Origin: PGZG01 sp046292765
GTDB lineage: Bacteria; Pseudomonadota; Gammaproteobacteria; Pseudomonadales; Alcanivoracaceae
Assembly (NCBI GenBank): GCA_046292765.1
Contig: JBKBQA010000001.1
Span: 434,001-498,000 of the forward strand
Length of the DNA: 64,000 bases
Direction: 5' to 3'
Shown: positions 1 through 7,690 of the stretch, in pieces
Position numbering within the stretch: position 1 is the first letter of the stretch
Layout of the letters: every line of letters begins with the position of its first letter
The notes under the pieces: generated by a model
Seen by the model: the letters and a program-made list of their open reading frames with translations, nothing else
Databases searched by the model: none
What the model was told of the DNA's origin: nothing
Program-made: the position numbers and the translations under genes

Positions 1-5
1 CGACG

Positions 6-2358
6 GTTCGCTGCCGCATAGGCAGCTTAGAAACGACGAACGGTAGTTGCACGTGATCGGGAAGTGTTCGCTGCCGCATAGGCAGCTTAGAAAAGGCCCG
101 ACAACAAACCCCGTTGACTTAAAATGTTCGCTGCCGCATAGGCAGCTTAGAAAAAACCCTGACGCGGCGCCGGTGGTGGCAACGGGTTCGCTGCCGCATA
201 GGCAGCTTAGAAACCCGCACCATTGCGCCCAGCAGCAGCAGGCCCGTTCGCTGCCGCATAGGCAGCTTAGAAAAAAGGAGACCGGCGATAGCAACGGAAT
301 CTGGCGTTCGCTGCCGCATAGGCAGCTTAGAAATGCACGCCATAGACGGATTCGCCATCCACCTCGTTCGCTGCCGCATAGGCAGCTTAGAAAACCTCGG
401 CCGGCCCGCGCGCCTCAGATCCGACGTTCGCTGCCGCATAGGCAGCTTAGAAAATGCCCAGATAACAACCCTGATTCCTAAGCCAGTTCGCTGCCGCATA
501 GGCAGCTTAGAAAATCCAGCCCCCTCGCTACCCTCTGGTGCTTCGGTTCGCTGCCGCATAGGCAGCTTAGAAACAGCGCGGGGCAATCTACCGGAGCAAA
601 ACCATGTTCGCTGCCGCATAGGCAGCTTAGAAATGGAATCGGGGGAAACGGAATGAGCCTGCAGCGTTCGCTGCCGCATAGGCAGCTTAGAAAGCCAACA
701 ACGAAGAAAGGGGAACGGATATGAGGTTCGCTGCCGCATAGGCAGCTTAGAAATAAAACTGATGGAACGCAGCCCGGCCCACTATGTTCGCTGCCGCATA
801 GGCAGCTTAGAAATGCTTGGTATCAACCACGACAGCATGGCCCATGTTCGCTGCCGCATAGGCAGCTTAGAAAATGACCGAGGAGGATTTCAACGAAACT
901 CCGTAGTTCGCTGCCGCATAGGCAGCTTAGAAAATGCAGGCGTTTGGGCGGCGTCGAGTCGGCTAGTTCGCTGCCGCATAGGCAGCTTAGAAATCAGCAA
1001 CGAAAAGGCTGTTGCGCGCCTCATAGTTCGCTGCCGCATAGGCAGCTTAGAAACAAGAGCATAGAGAATCAGGCCGACTATATGCGTTCGCTGCCGCATA
1101 GGCAGCTTAGAAATGACGACCTGATGGCGTGGACGGAATCCGAAAGTTCGCTGCCGCATAGGCAGCTTAGAAAATGAAGGGCAAGCGCACCATCGCCAGC
1201 CTCCGGTTCGCTGCCGCATAGGCAGCTTAGAAATGATTGCGCTAGACAACATGCTGGGCGGGTTTGTTCGCTGCCGCATAGGCAGCTTAGAAAACACGCG
1301 CCTGCTCATTTTGGCCCGGCGCACAGTTCGCTGCCGCATAGGCAGCTTAGAAAACGGACGGCATACTATAACCCCGTAGCGCTCCGTTCGCTGCCGCATA
1401 GGCAGCTTAGAAATTGCCGCGCTCGGGCACGATGCGGAATGGGGTGTTCGCTGCCGCATAGGCAGCTTAGAAATCGATGATGTCAGCCTGCCCGCCCCAG
1501 AAAACGTTCGCTGCCGCATAGGCAGCTTAGAAATCAGCCTCCTCCACCTGATCAAGCGCAGATTGGTTCGCTGCCGCATAGGCAGCTTAGAAAGTAGAGG
1601 ATGGCAGTGTGGGGGTGCGCCGCGGGTTCGCTGCCGCATAGGCAGCTTAGAAACAAACGGATTTAACCCTAGCCTCAGCCTCAGCGTTCGCTGCCGCATA
1701 GGCAGCTTAGAAAAGGGCGCAGCATCCAGCACCGGCGACCGGGGCGTTCGCTGCCGCATAGGCAGCTTAGAAAATTCACCGATCGGTCGAAAGTGAGCGA
1801 GTATTGTTCGCTGCCGCATAGGCAGCTTAGAAAGTGGCTTTCTTGTCTTTTGGCTTACTCATAACGTTCGCTGCCGCATAGGCAGCTTAGAAAGCGACCA
1901 GGCGCGCGATCGGGAGCTGCGCAAGGTTCGCTGCCGCATAGGCAGCTTAGAAATGGAGGCCATCGAGCGCTTTATCTGGCCCGAGGTTCGCTGCCGCATA
2001 GGCAGCTTAGAAAACCTGCAATCTTTCGAGCAATGCCTGAATATGGTTCGCTGCCGCATAGGCAGCTTAGAAAAGCAATTCCGTAGCTACGCTAGCCAGC
2101 TTCAGGTTCGCTGCCGCATAGGCAGCTTAGAAATGCAGAATATCCCGAACGGGGAAGAGTGGGGCGTTCGCTGCCGCATAGGCAGCTTAGAAAACTGGTA
2201 CGGCAAGGCGGCTGGCGTTCTCCGTGTTCGCTGCCGCATAGGCAGCTTAGAAAAGCACCGGCGACCGGGGCGCAGCATCCAGCACGTTCGCTGCCGCATA
2301 GGCAGTTTAGAAAAGAGCGATCGGCCAAGAGAAGCCCGCTTCTGCGTTCGCTGCTGCA
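6..2358 (+). CRISPR. Type I-F CRISPR array, leader-distal part
   Basis: A 28-nt repeat recurs every 60 bp from position 6 to 2286, giving 39 full copies separated by 32-nt spacers. Each repeat has a 6-bp hairpin (GCTGCC/GGCAGC) and ends in CTTAGAAA, which matches the 5' handle of type I-F crRNAs, so transcription should run left to right. The first 38 copies look identical. The copy at 2286-2313 has one C-to-T change in the GGCAGC arm, and a 40th copy at 2346 keeps only about 13 nt before it meets foreign sequence. Decay at the right end marks it as the trailer. The leader, the newest spacers and the cas genes therefore lie left of position 1. Bases 1-5 are the tail of another spacer. Confidence 0.97.
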
Positions 2359-2500
2359 GATGCGCTCGAAATCTTCCGGGGTCAGCGCTTCCAGTTCGGC
2401 CCGGATCGGCAGGCGACCCTGCAATTCCGGAACCAGATCGGCCGGCTTTGACAGGTGGAAAGCGCAGGAGGCGATAAACAGGATGTGACCGGTTTTGCCC
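2359..2500 (-). pseudogene. Internal fragment of a second hslU copy at the CRISPR trailer
   Basis: These 142 bp align without gaps to 3619-3760 inside the resident hslU, with 26 mismatches counted by hand (about 82% identity). Read on the minus strand the fragment stays open and encodes about 47 residues around the ATPase sensor region, including HILFIAS, AFHLSKP and PELQGRLPIR. Only seven or so residues differ from the intact protein and most changes are silent. It therefore diverged as a working gene, probably in another lineage, before being cut down. Its left end abuts the truncated 40th CRISPR repeat. It cannot encode a working ATPase. Confidence 0.9.
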
Positions 2501-2572
2501 ACGCAAGTGGCTGTCCGGGCTGGCCTGTGTCTGCCGTGAATGGCGCCCCGGCCAGCCGGTGATCTGGGGGTG

Positions 2573-2610
2573 ATGCCCTATAGGGGGGTGGTCTACCCCC
2601 TATAGGGCAT
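2573..2610. promoter_or_regulatory. Palindromic operator of the toxin-antitoxin operon
   Basis: Two perfect 15-bp arms, ATGCCCTATAGGGGG (2573-2587) and its reverse complement (2596-2610), are separated by 8 bp. Each arm contains the self-complementary decamer CCCTATAGGG, so the site can bind two dimers. A TACAAT -10 hexamer lies at 2626-2631, which places the right arm over the -35 position. Antitoxins of type II modules usually repress their own promoter through such sites; assigning this one to the ParD-like antitoxin is inference from position. Confidence 0.75.
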
Positions 2611-2612
2611 TG

Positions 2613-2649
2613 GGTTGCAAAGTGGTACAATATGAAACCTTTTGCAACC
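2613..2649. promoter_or_regulatory. Second inverted repeat flanking the TA promoter -10
   Basis: Arms GGTTGCAAA (2613-2621) and TTTGCAACC (2641-2649) are perfect reverse complements 19 bp apart and bracket the TACAAT -10 element at 2626-2631. It could be an additional operator or an mRNA leader hairpin. The 30-bp region ends 20 bp before the antitoxin start. Confidence 0.5.
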
Positions 2650-2668
2650 AATCAATGAGGATAGAGTC

Positions 2669-2887
2669 ATGAGCACGGCAGTCAAGCTGGATGATGGTCT
2701 GGTGGAGTCGGCCCGGATATACGGGGAGGCGTCGCACCGGTCCGCGCCGAAACAAATCGAGCATTGGGCCACGCTGGGCCGCATTGCGGAGCAGAATCCT
2801 GATCTGCCCTATGACTTCATCGTCGGGCTGTTGCTGGCTCGCGCCCAGGTCAAGGCCGGTGACGTGACGGAGTATCAATTCGGGTGA
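2669..2887 (+). CDS. ParD-like type II antitoxin
   Basis: A 72-residue protein beginning MSTAVKLDDGLVESARIYG and containing SAPKQIEHWATLGRIAEQNP. This looks like the ParD-like antitoxin family, whose N-terminal ribbon-helix-helix-type part binds DNA while the C-terminus neutralises the toxin. The ATG at 2669 is preferred over an upstream in-frame start because GAGGA lies 7 nt before it. Its stop overlaps the toxin start by 4 bp (GTGA), so the two are translationally coupled. The palindromic operator upstream fits autoregulation. Its position between the CRISPR trailer and hslU suggests it helps keep this accessory segment in the chromosome (inference). Confidence 0.8.
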   Translation: MSTAVKLDDGLVESARIYGEASHRSAPKQIEHWATLGRIAEQNPDLPYDFIVGLLLARAQVKAGDVTEYQFG

Positions 2888-3165
2888 AGGTGCTACAGGC
2901 CAATGAGTTCGCCACGGCTGTGAAAAAGCTGCCCCGGCAGCAAAAGGCGGTGGTGGATGAGGCTATCAGGGCCATCGCGGAAAGCCCGGAAATAGGGGAG
3001 CCCAAGGTTGCTGATCTGGCCGGGGTCAGGGTCTACAAGTTCAAGATGAACAGGCAGTTGACCCTCCTGGCCTATGAGGTAGATGAGGGGCTGGTGACTC
3101 TGTATCTATTGAAGCTGGGAAGTCATGAGAACTTCTACCGAGACCTGAAAAAAGAGAGAGACTGA
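2884..3165 (+). CDS. RelE/ParE-family toxin
   Basis: A 93-residue basic protein starting at GTG, inside the antitoxin stop. Length, the pattern of two N-terminal helices (FATAVKKLPRQQKAVVDEAI) followed by beta strands (VRVYKFKMNRQLTLLAYEV) and the terminal helix fit the RelE/ParE superfamily. RelE members cleave mRNA on the ribosome and ParE members poison gyrase; the sequence alone does not decide which applies. An intrinsic terminator follows the stop directly, so the module is a self-contained two-gene unit. Confidence 0.8.
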   Translation: MKVLQANEFATAVKKLPRQQKAVVDEAIRAIAESPEIGEPKVADLAGVRVYKFKMNRQLTLLAYEVDEGLVTLYLLKLGSHENFYRDLKKERD

Positions 3166-3187
3166 CCCGCTTCGGCGGGTTCTTTTT
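3165..3187 (+). terminator. Intrinsic terminator of the TA operon
   Basis: Stem ACCCGC/GCGGGT with a TTCG tetraloop, followed by TCTTTTT. It begins at the last base of the toxin stop codon. Confidence 0.9.
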
Positions 3188-3209
3188 ATACCCCGGAAAA
3201 CGGAATATG

Positions 3210-3228
3210 GCCCTATTAGGGGTAGGGC
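3210..3228. repeat. Degenerate copy of the TA operator
   Basis: GCCCTA, 7 bp, TAGGGC forms a dyad resembling the half-sites of the operator at 2573-2610. It lies just past the TA terminator and before the 3' end of hslU. It may be a remnant of an earlier module or an extra binding site. Confidence 0.4.
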
Positions 3229-3273
3229 AGCCAAGGCGAAGCCGCTATCGATGGGCGGCGCTGTTTAATGATC

Positions 3274-3298
3274 CTGCACGAACTGGCTGTTCGTGCAG
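3274..3298. repeat. Perfect 10-bp inverted repeat beyond hslU
   Basis: CTGCACGAAC and its reverse complement flank a 5-nt loop, starting six bases past the hslU stop. No T-run follows on either strand, so it is not a classical terminator. It could stabilise the hslU mRNA end or mark an old junction of the accessory segment. Confidence 0.5.
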
Positions 3299-3303
3299 AG
3301 AGA

Positions 3304-4629
3304 CTACAGAATGTACTTACTCAAATCCTCATCCTCCGCCAGCTCGCTCAGATGACGATCCACCGCTGCCGCATCCAGCACCAGGGCCTTGTCGTGGTAC
3401 TGCACTGCCAGATCATCAGCGTCATAGCTGATTTCTTCCAGCAGTTTTTCCAGCACGGTGTGCAGGCGCCGGGCGCCGATGTTTTCCACTTTTTCATTCA
3501 CCTGCCAGGCGATTTCTGCCAGACGGCGGATGCAGTCCGGGGTGAATTCGATTTTCAGGCCTTCGGTGGCGAGCAGGGCGCGATACTGTTCTGTCAGTGA
3601 TGCATCGGGTTCAGTCAGGATGCGCTCAAAGTCGTCCGGGGTCAGTGCTTCCAGTTCCACCCGAATTGGCAGGCGCCCTTGCAGTTCCGGGATCAGGTCG
3701 GAGGGTTTCGACAGATGGAACGCACCCGAGGCGATAAACAGGATGTGATCGGTTTTTACCATGCCGTACTTGGTGGTAACGGTGCAGCCTTCAATCAGTG
3801 GCAGCAGGTCGCGCTGCACACCTTCGCGGCTGACATCGGCGCCCATGGTTTCGCCACGGCGGGCAACCTTGTCGATCTCGTCGATGAACACGATGCCATT
3901 CTGTTCCACCAGATGAATGGCGCGCGCCTTGACGTCATCTTCGTTGACGCGGCGGGCAGCTTCTTCATCGCGGGCAAGGCGGAAGGCCTCTTTCACTTTC
4001 AGCTTACGGGTTTTGCGCTGGCCACCGCCCATGCGCGAAAACATCTGCTGCAGCTGGTTGGTCATTTCTTCCATGCCCGGCGGGGCCATGATCTCAACGC
4101 CGACTTTTTGTTCGGCCAGATCAATCTCGATTTCACGATCATCCAGCTCGCCCTCGCGCAGTTTTTTGCGGAACAGCTGTCGGGTGGAGGAATCTGCCGG
4201 CTCGCCACCACGGGCGGGAGGCAGCAGGGCGTCGAGAATGCGCTCTTCGGCGGCATCTTCGGCTGCCCGTTGCTGGCGCTGCATGGCGTCTTCGCGGAGC
4301 ATCTTGATGGCCATTTCTATCAGGTCGCGAATGATGGATTCGACGTCGCGGCCGACGTAGCCCACTTCGGTAAATTTGGTGGCTTCAACCTTGATAAAGG
4401 GCGCGTTGGCGAGCTTGGCCAGACGCCGGGCGATCTCGGTTTTGCCGACCCCGGTGGGGCCGATCATAAGAATATTTTTCGGCATGACTTCAGCGCGCAG
4501 CGCTTCGGGCAGTTGCATGCGGCGCCAGCGATTGCGCAGGGCAATGGCAACAGCTTTTTTTGCCGCCAGCTGGCCAACAATATGACGGTTCAGTTCGCGG
4601 ACCGTGTCGCGGGGAGTCAGTTCAGCCAT
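3304..4629 (-). CDS. hslU: ATP-dependent protease ATPase subunit HslU
   Basis: HslU (ClpY), the AAA+ hexamer that unfolds substrates and feeds them to the HslV peptidase in the cytosol. The 441-residue length is close to other HslU proteins. Visible are the Walker A GPTGVGKT (57-64), the pore loop GYVGRD (90-95), the Walker B region ending in FIDEIDK, the sensor segment AFHLSKPSDL and the C-terminal EDLSKYIL tail that docks into HslV. It follows hslV by 24 bp in one operon driven by the heat-shock-type promoter upstream of hslV. A diverged 142-bp piece of an hslU gene lies about 0.8 kb beyond its 3' end. Confidence 0.98.
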   Translation of the reverse strand: MAELTPRDTVRELNRHIVGQLAAKKAVAIALRNRWRRMQLPEALRAEVMPKNILMIGPTGVGKTEIARRLAKLANAPFIKVEATKFTEVGYVGRDVESIIRDLIEMAIKMLREDAMQRQQRAAEDAAEERILDALLPPARGGEPADSSTRQLFRKKLREGELDDREIEIDLAEQKVGVEIMAPPGMEEMTNQLQQMFSRMGGGQRKTRKLKVKEAFRLARDEEAARRVNEDDVKARAIHLVEQNGIVFIDEIDKVARRGETMGADVSREGVQRDLLPLIEGCTVTTKYGMVKTDHILFIASGAFHLSKPSDLIPELQGRLPIRVELEALTPDDFERILTEPDASLTEQYRALLATEGLKIEFTPDCIRRLAEIAWQVNEKVENIGARRLHTVLEKLLEEISYDADDLAVQYHDKALVLDAAAVDRHLSELAEDEDLSKYIL

Positions 4630-4653
4630 TCAGGGCCTCGGAATGCGGTTGGG

Positions 4654-5178
4654 TTACCAGGACAGTTCGTCGATGGTGTGATTCTGGTTGGTGTAGACAC
4701 AGATATCACCGGCGATGGTCAGACTTTTCTCGACGATTTCGCGGGCAGACAGGTCAGTGTTTTCCATCAGCGCACGGGCGGCTGACTGGGCATAGGGGCC
4801 GCCGGAGCCGATGGCAATCAGGCCCATCTCCGGCTCTACCACATCACCATTGCCGGTGATGATCAGGGAGTTGTCCTTGTCGGCAACGGCGAGCAGGGCT
4901 TCCAGTCGGCGCAGGGCACGGTCGGTGCGCCAGTCTTTGGCCATTTCCACGGCAGCGCGCACCAGTTGTCCCTGATGTTTTTCAAGCTGGGATTCGAAGC
5001 GCTCGAACAGGGTGAAGGCATCTGCGGTGCCACCGGCAAAGCCGGCAATCACCTTGTTATGAAACAGTCGGCGCACCTTGCGGGCATTGCCCTTCATGAC
5101 GGTGTTGCCGAGGGAAACCTGACCGTCACCACCGATAACAACGCTGTTGCCGCGGCGGACGGAGACGATGGTAGTCAC
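4654..5178 (-). CDS. hslV: ATP-dependent protease peptidase subunit HslV
   Basis: HslV (ClpQ), the proteasome-beta-like peptidase that forms the dodecameric core of the HslUV protease. The 174-residue protein starts MTTIVSVRR, so removal of Met exposes the catalytic N-terminal threonine. GGDGQVSLGN and KGNARKVRRL are typical of the family. It is the first gene of the hslVU pair and has its own sigma-32-like promoter in the gap after the SPOR gene. Confidence 0.98.
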   Translation of the reverse strand: MTTIVSVRRGNSVVIGGDGQVSLGNTVMKGNARKVRRLFHNKVIAGFAGGTADAFTLFERFESQLEKHQGQLVRAAVEMAKDWRTDRALRRLEALLAVADKDNSLIITGNGDVVEPEMGLIAIGSGGPYAQSAARALMENTDLSAREIVEKSLTIAGDICVYTNQNHTIDELSW

Positions 5179-5224
5179 AGGCGGACTCCTTGCTGTGAAT
5201 GGGTAAATGAGCGCTCCCGGTGGG

Positions 5225-5252
5225 ACATGGGGGCAGCGGCGGGAGTTTCAAG
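5225..5252 (-). promoter_or_regulatory. Sigma-32-type heat-shock promoter of hslVU
   Basis: On the minus strand CTTGAAA (5252-5246) is followed after 13 bp by CCCCATGT (5232-5225). This matches the enterobacterial sigma-32 consensus CTTGAAA, 13-15 bp, CCCCATNT. It sits about 47 bp before the hslV start, and hslVU is a known heat-shock operon. Confidence 0.85.
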
Positions 5253-5254
5253 CC

Positions 5255-5272
5255 CTGCCCCCTGTGGGGCAG
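5255..5272 (-). terminator. Hairpin after the SPOR gene
   Basis: CTGCCCC/GGGGCAG with a 4-nt loop lies within 22 bp of the SPOR gene stop and ends next to the hslVU -35. It lacks a T-run, so it is at best a weak terminator separating argS/SPOR from hslVU. Confidence 0.4.
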
Positions 5273-5276
5273 AGCG

Positions 5277-5891
5277 TCAGTCGGTGCGAGCGCGGATGGC
5301 GAGGGTTTCGATGCCGGCACTGGCGAGGCGGTCCTGGGCCCGGTGGGCGGCATTGGCGTTGTCGAAGGGGCCGACCATTACCCGATACCAGGTGTCGCCA
5401 TTGCCCATGGAAACCGGCTGCACTCGTGCGGTGAGGCCATGCAGGATCAGCTCGCCGCGCCGACGATCGGCATCATCGTTGCGGCGGAAGCTGCCGGCCT
5501 GCAGCAGATACTGTTCCTGCCGACCTTGTGCTGCGGCGGCCGGCGCGGATTCGGTCGGGCTGCCACTGCTGCTGTCAGTGGTTGCCGATGGTGGCGCACG
5601 GCGTAGTGGTTGTGGTTCGTCTTCGCCCTTCGGCACGATCACTTCCATTTTGGGCAGCACCGCGTAGAAATCGAAACGCGGCCCGCTTTGGGCATCGTCG
5701 GCCTTGGCGGCGGCTGGCTTGTCCGTCGCTGCGGTTGGCGATGCGTTTATGCGCAGTGTGGCCAGATGGTAAAGAAACATGACAAAGGCGCCGCTGACCA
5801 CACCGGTAAAAATCCATACCCAGGCGGGCACCTGACGTTCCGGTTTGCGGCTGCTGCGGCTGGCGCCGCGAGAGGCAGGCTTTTTTGCCAT
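5277..5891 (-). CDS. SPOR-domain inner-membrane protein
   Basis: A 204-residue protein: a basic N-terminus, one membrane helix (about 24-44, AWVWIFTGVVSGAFVMF), a low-complexity Ala/Ser/Pro linker and a C-terminal SPOR domain (about 125-200, LLQAGSFRRNDDADRRRGEL through WYRVMVGPF). SPOR domains bind denuded peptidoglycan at the division septum, so it probably acts in the periplasm in cell division. The ATG at 5891 overlaps the argS stop (TAATG), indicating coupled translation. The same gene stands between argS and hslV in Pseudomonas. Confidence 0.9.
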   Translation of the reverse strand: MAKKPASRGASRSSRKPERQVPAWVWIFTGVVSGAFVMFLYHLATLRINASPTAATDKPAAAKADDAQSGPRFDFYAVLPKMEVIVPKGEDEPQPLRRAPPSATTDSSSGSPTESAPAAAAQGRQEQYLLQAGSFRRNDDADRRRGELILHGLTARVQPVSMGNGDTWYRVMVGPFDNANAAHRAQDRLASAGIETLAIRARTD

Positions 5892-7630
5892 TACATACGC
5901 TCCAGTGTTTCCAGGCCAAGCAGGTTCAGGCCCTGCTTCAGGGTGCGGGCAGTGAGGGCCGCGAGACTGAGGCGACTCTCTCGCACGCTCGCTTCCTCGA
6001 CCGCCAGCACCGGACAATGTTCATAAAATGCCGAAAATAATCCGGCCAGTTCATACAGATAGCTGCACAGCAAATGCGGCAAGCCCTTGTCGGTGACCTG
6101 TGCAAGCACATCGGCAAACTGCATCAGGTGATTGCCCAGTGCGATTTCCTGATCCGCCTGCGGCGTGATGGTGCCGCGCATGTCGTCGAGCGACAGCTCG
6201 GCTTTGCGGAAGATGCTGGCGATCCGGGTCCAGGCATACATCAGGTAGGGTGCGGTGTTGCCATCGAAGCTCAGCATCTGGTCGAAGTTGAATATGTAGT
6301 CGCTCTGGCGACTCTTCGATAGATCGGCGTATTTGACGGCGCCAATGCCAACATGGCGGGCAATATGGCTGAGGGTGGCATGATCCAGATCGGGATTTTT
6401 TTCTTTTACCAGTGCCAGTGCACGCTGCTCGGCCTCATCGAGCAGGTCGATCAGTTTTACTGTGCCGCCATCGCGGGTTTTGAAGGGTTTGCCATCCGGA
6501 CCGTTCATGGTGCCAAAGCCCATATGGGCAAGGTCGGTGTCGGAATGAACAAAGCCGGCCCGACGCGCCACCTCGAACACCTGCTGGAAATGCAGCGCCT
6601 GACGCTGATCGACAAAGTAGAGCATGCGATGGGCAGCGAACTCGGCCTGACGGTAGCGCAGGGCGGCCAGATCGCTGGTGGCATACAGGTAGCCGCCATC
6701 CTGCTTTTGCACGATAACCGGCAGCGGGTCGCCATCCTTGTTACGGAATTGTTCGAGGAACACGCAGCGGGCACCGTCGCTTTCGCTGAGCAGGCCGCTG
6801 GCGTCCAGCGCCTCCACCACTTCCGACAGCATCGGGTTGTAGGCGCTTTCGCCGCGCACATGCTGGCGGCCCAGGCTGACACCAAGTCGTTGGTAGACAT
6901 CGAGGCAATGGCTCAGGGAAATGTCATTGAAGCGCTGCCATAGTGCGAGGCAATCCGGATCGCCGGATTGCAGCTTGACCACCAGCGCCCGGGCGCGTTG
7001 GGCGAAATCTTCTGAAGCATCAAAGCGTTTCTTCGCGTCGCGGTAAAAGGATTCGAGATCCGCTAGCTGATGACCGGCGTCGCCGGGCAGCTCCTCGAAC
7101 AGTGCCAGCAGCATGCCGAACTGGGTGCCCCAGTCGCCAACATGGTTTTGACGCACGACTTGATGGCCCAGAAATTCCAGTGCCCGCGCCACAGCGTCGC
7201 CGATAATCGTCGAGCGCAAATGGCCTACATGCATTTCCTTGGCAAGGTTGGGGCCGGAGTAATCCACCACCACATTTTGTGCCGGGTTGGCCGCACCAAC
7301 GCCAAGACGCGGATCGGCGAGGGCCTGCGTCAGTTGCTTGCCGAGCAGGTCATCAGCCTGAAAAAAGTTGATAAAGCCCGGGCCGGCGATGTCGGTTCTG
7401 CTGATGCTGTCATCCTGGGGCAGGGCGGCAATCAGCAGTTCGGCCAGTTCGCGTGGTTTTTTCTGCGCCGGCTTGGCCAGCATCATGGCCACATTGGTGG
7501 CGAAGTCGCCGTGGCTACGGTCTTTGGTGCGATCAACTTGCGGGCTGACGGCGAGGTCGGCGGGCAGGGTGCCGTTCGCCTTCAGGGTGACGATGGCCTG
7601 TTCGAGTAGCTGGATAATGCGGTCTTTCAT
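5891..7630 (-). CDS. argS: Arginyl-tRNA synthetase
   Basis: Class I aminoacyl-tRNA synthetase charging tRNA-Arg in the cytosol. The 579-residue length matches bacterial ArgRS. Visible are the N-terminal tRNA-binding domain, the nucleotide-binding motif MHVGHLRST (HIGH-like, 134-137) after VVDYSGPNLAKE, and the anticodon-binding region beginning near YLMYAWTRIASIFRK. The ATG at 7630 is chosen over an upstream in-frame TTG because MKDRIIQLLE is the usual N-terminus. It is the first gene of the argS-SPOR pair and is convergent with nothing nearby; priA lies 60 bp upstream on the same strand. Confidence 0.97.
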   Translation of the reverse strand: MKDRIIQLLEQAIVTLKANGTLPADLAVSPQVDRTKDRSHGDFATNVAMMLAKPAQKKPRELAELLIAALPQDDSISRTDIAGPGFINFFQADDLLGKQLTQALADPRLGVGAANPAQNVVVDYSGPNLAKEMHVGHLRSTIIGDAVARALEFLGHQVVRQNHVGDWGTQFGMLLALFEELPGDAGHQLADLESFYRDAKKRFDASEDFAQRARALVVKLQSGDPDCLALWQRFNDISLSHCLDVYQRLGVSLGRQHVRGESAYNPMLSEVVEALDASGLLSESDGARCVFLEQFRNKDGDPLPVIVQKQDGGYLYATSDLAALRYRQAEFAAHRMLYFVDQRQALHFQQVFEVARRAGFVHSDTDLAHMGFGTMNGPDGKPFKTRDGGTVKLIDLLDEAEQRALALVKEKNPDLDHATLSHIARHVGIGAVKYADLSKSRQSDYIFNFDQMLSFDGNTAPYLMYAWTRIASIFRKAELSLDDMRGTITPQADQEIALGNHLMQFADVLAQVTDKGLPHLLCSYLYELAGLFSAFYEHCPVLAVEEASVRESRLSLAALTARTLKQGLNLLGLETLERM

Positions 7631-7690
7631 CACGGGTCCGGGCAAGAGCGACTAATGGGCGGCGATTGTAAGGCAAACCGCACCCACAAG

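Noticed and set aside
6..2358. Tn7-like CRISPR-associated transposon
   Set aside because: No tnsA/B/C or tniQ genes and no transposon ends are in the window, and the long array is not like the short arrays of those elements.
1..2358. Self-targeting spacers against genes of this window
   Set aside because: I compared spacers by eye with window genes and saw no match, but a full search was not possible.
47..2477. Several overlapping open frames across the CRISPR array on both strands
   Set aside because: The repeat-plus-spacer unit is 60 bp, a multiple of three, so any frame open in one repeat stays open until a spacer stop. The translations are just the repeat over and over.
2092..2506. Frames fusing CRISPR repeats to an HslU-like protein
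   Set aside because: They only join array translation to the 142-bp hslU fragment and have no start signal or family-like length.
3679..4785. A 368-codon open frame opposite hslU
   Set aside because: It is antisense to a clear gene and its translation has no recognisable motif; it reflects codon bias in G+C-rich DNA.
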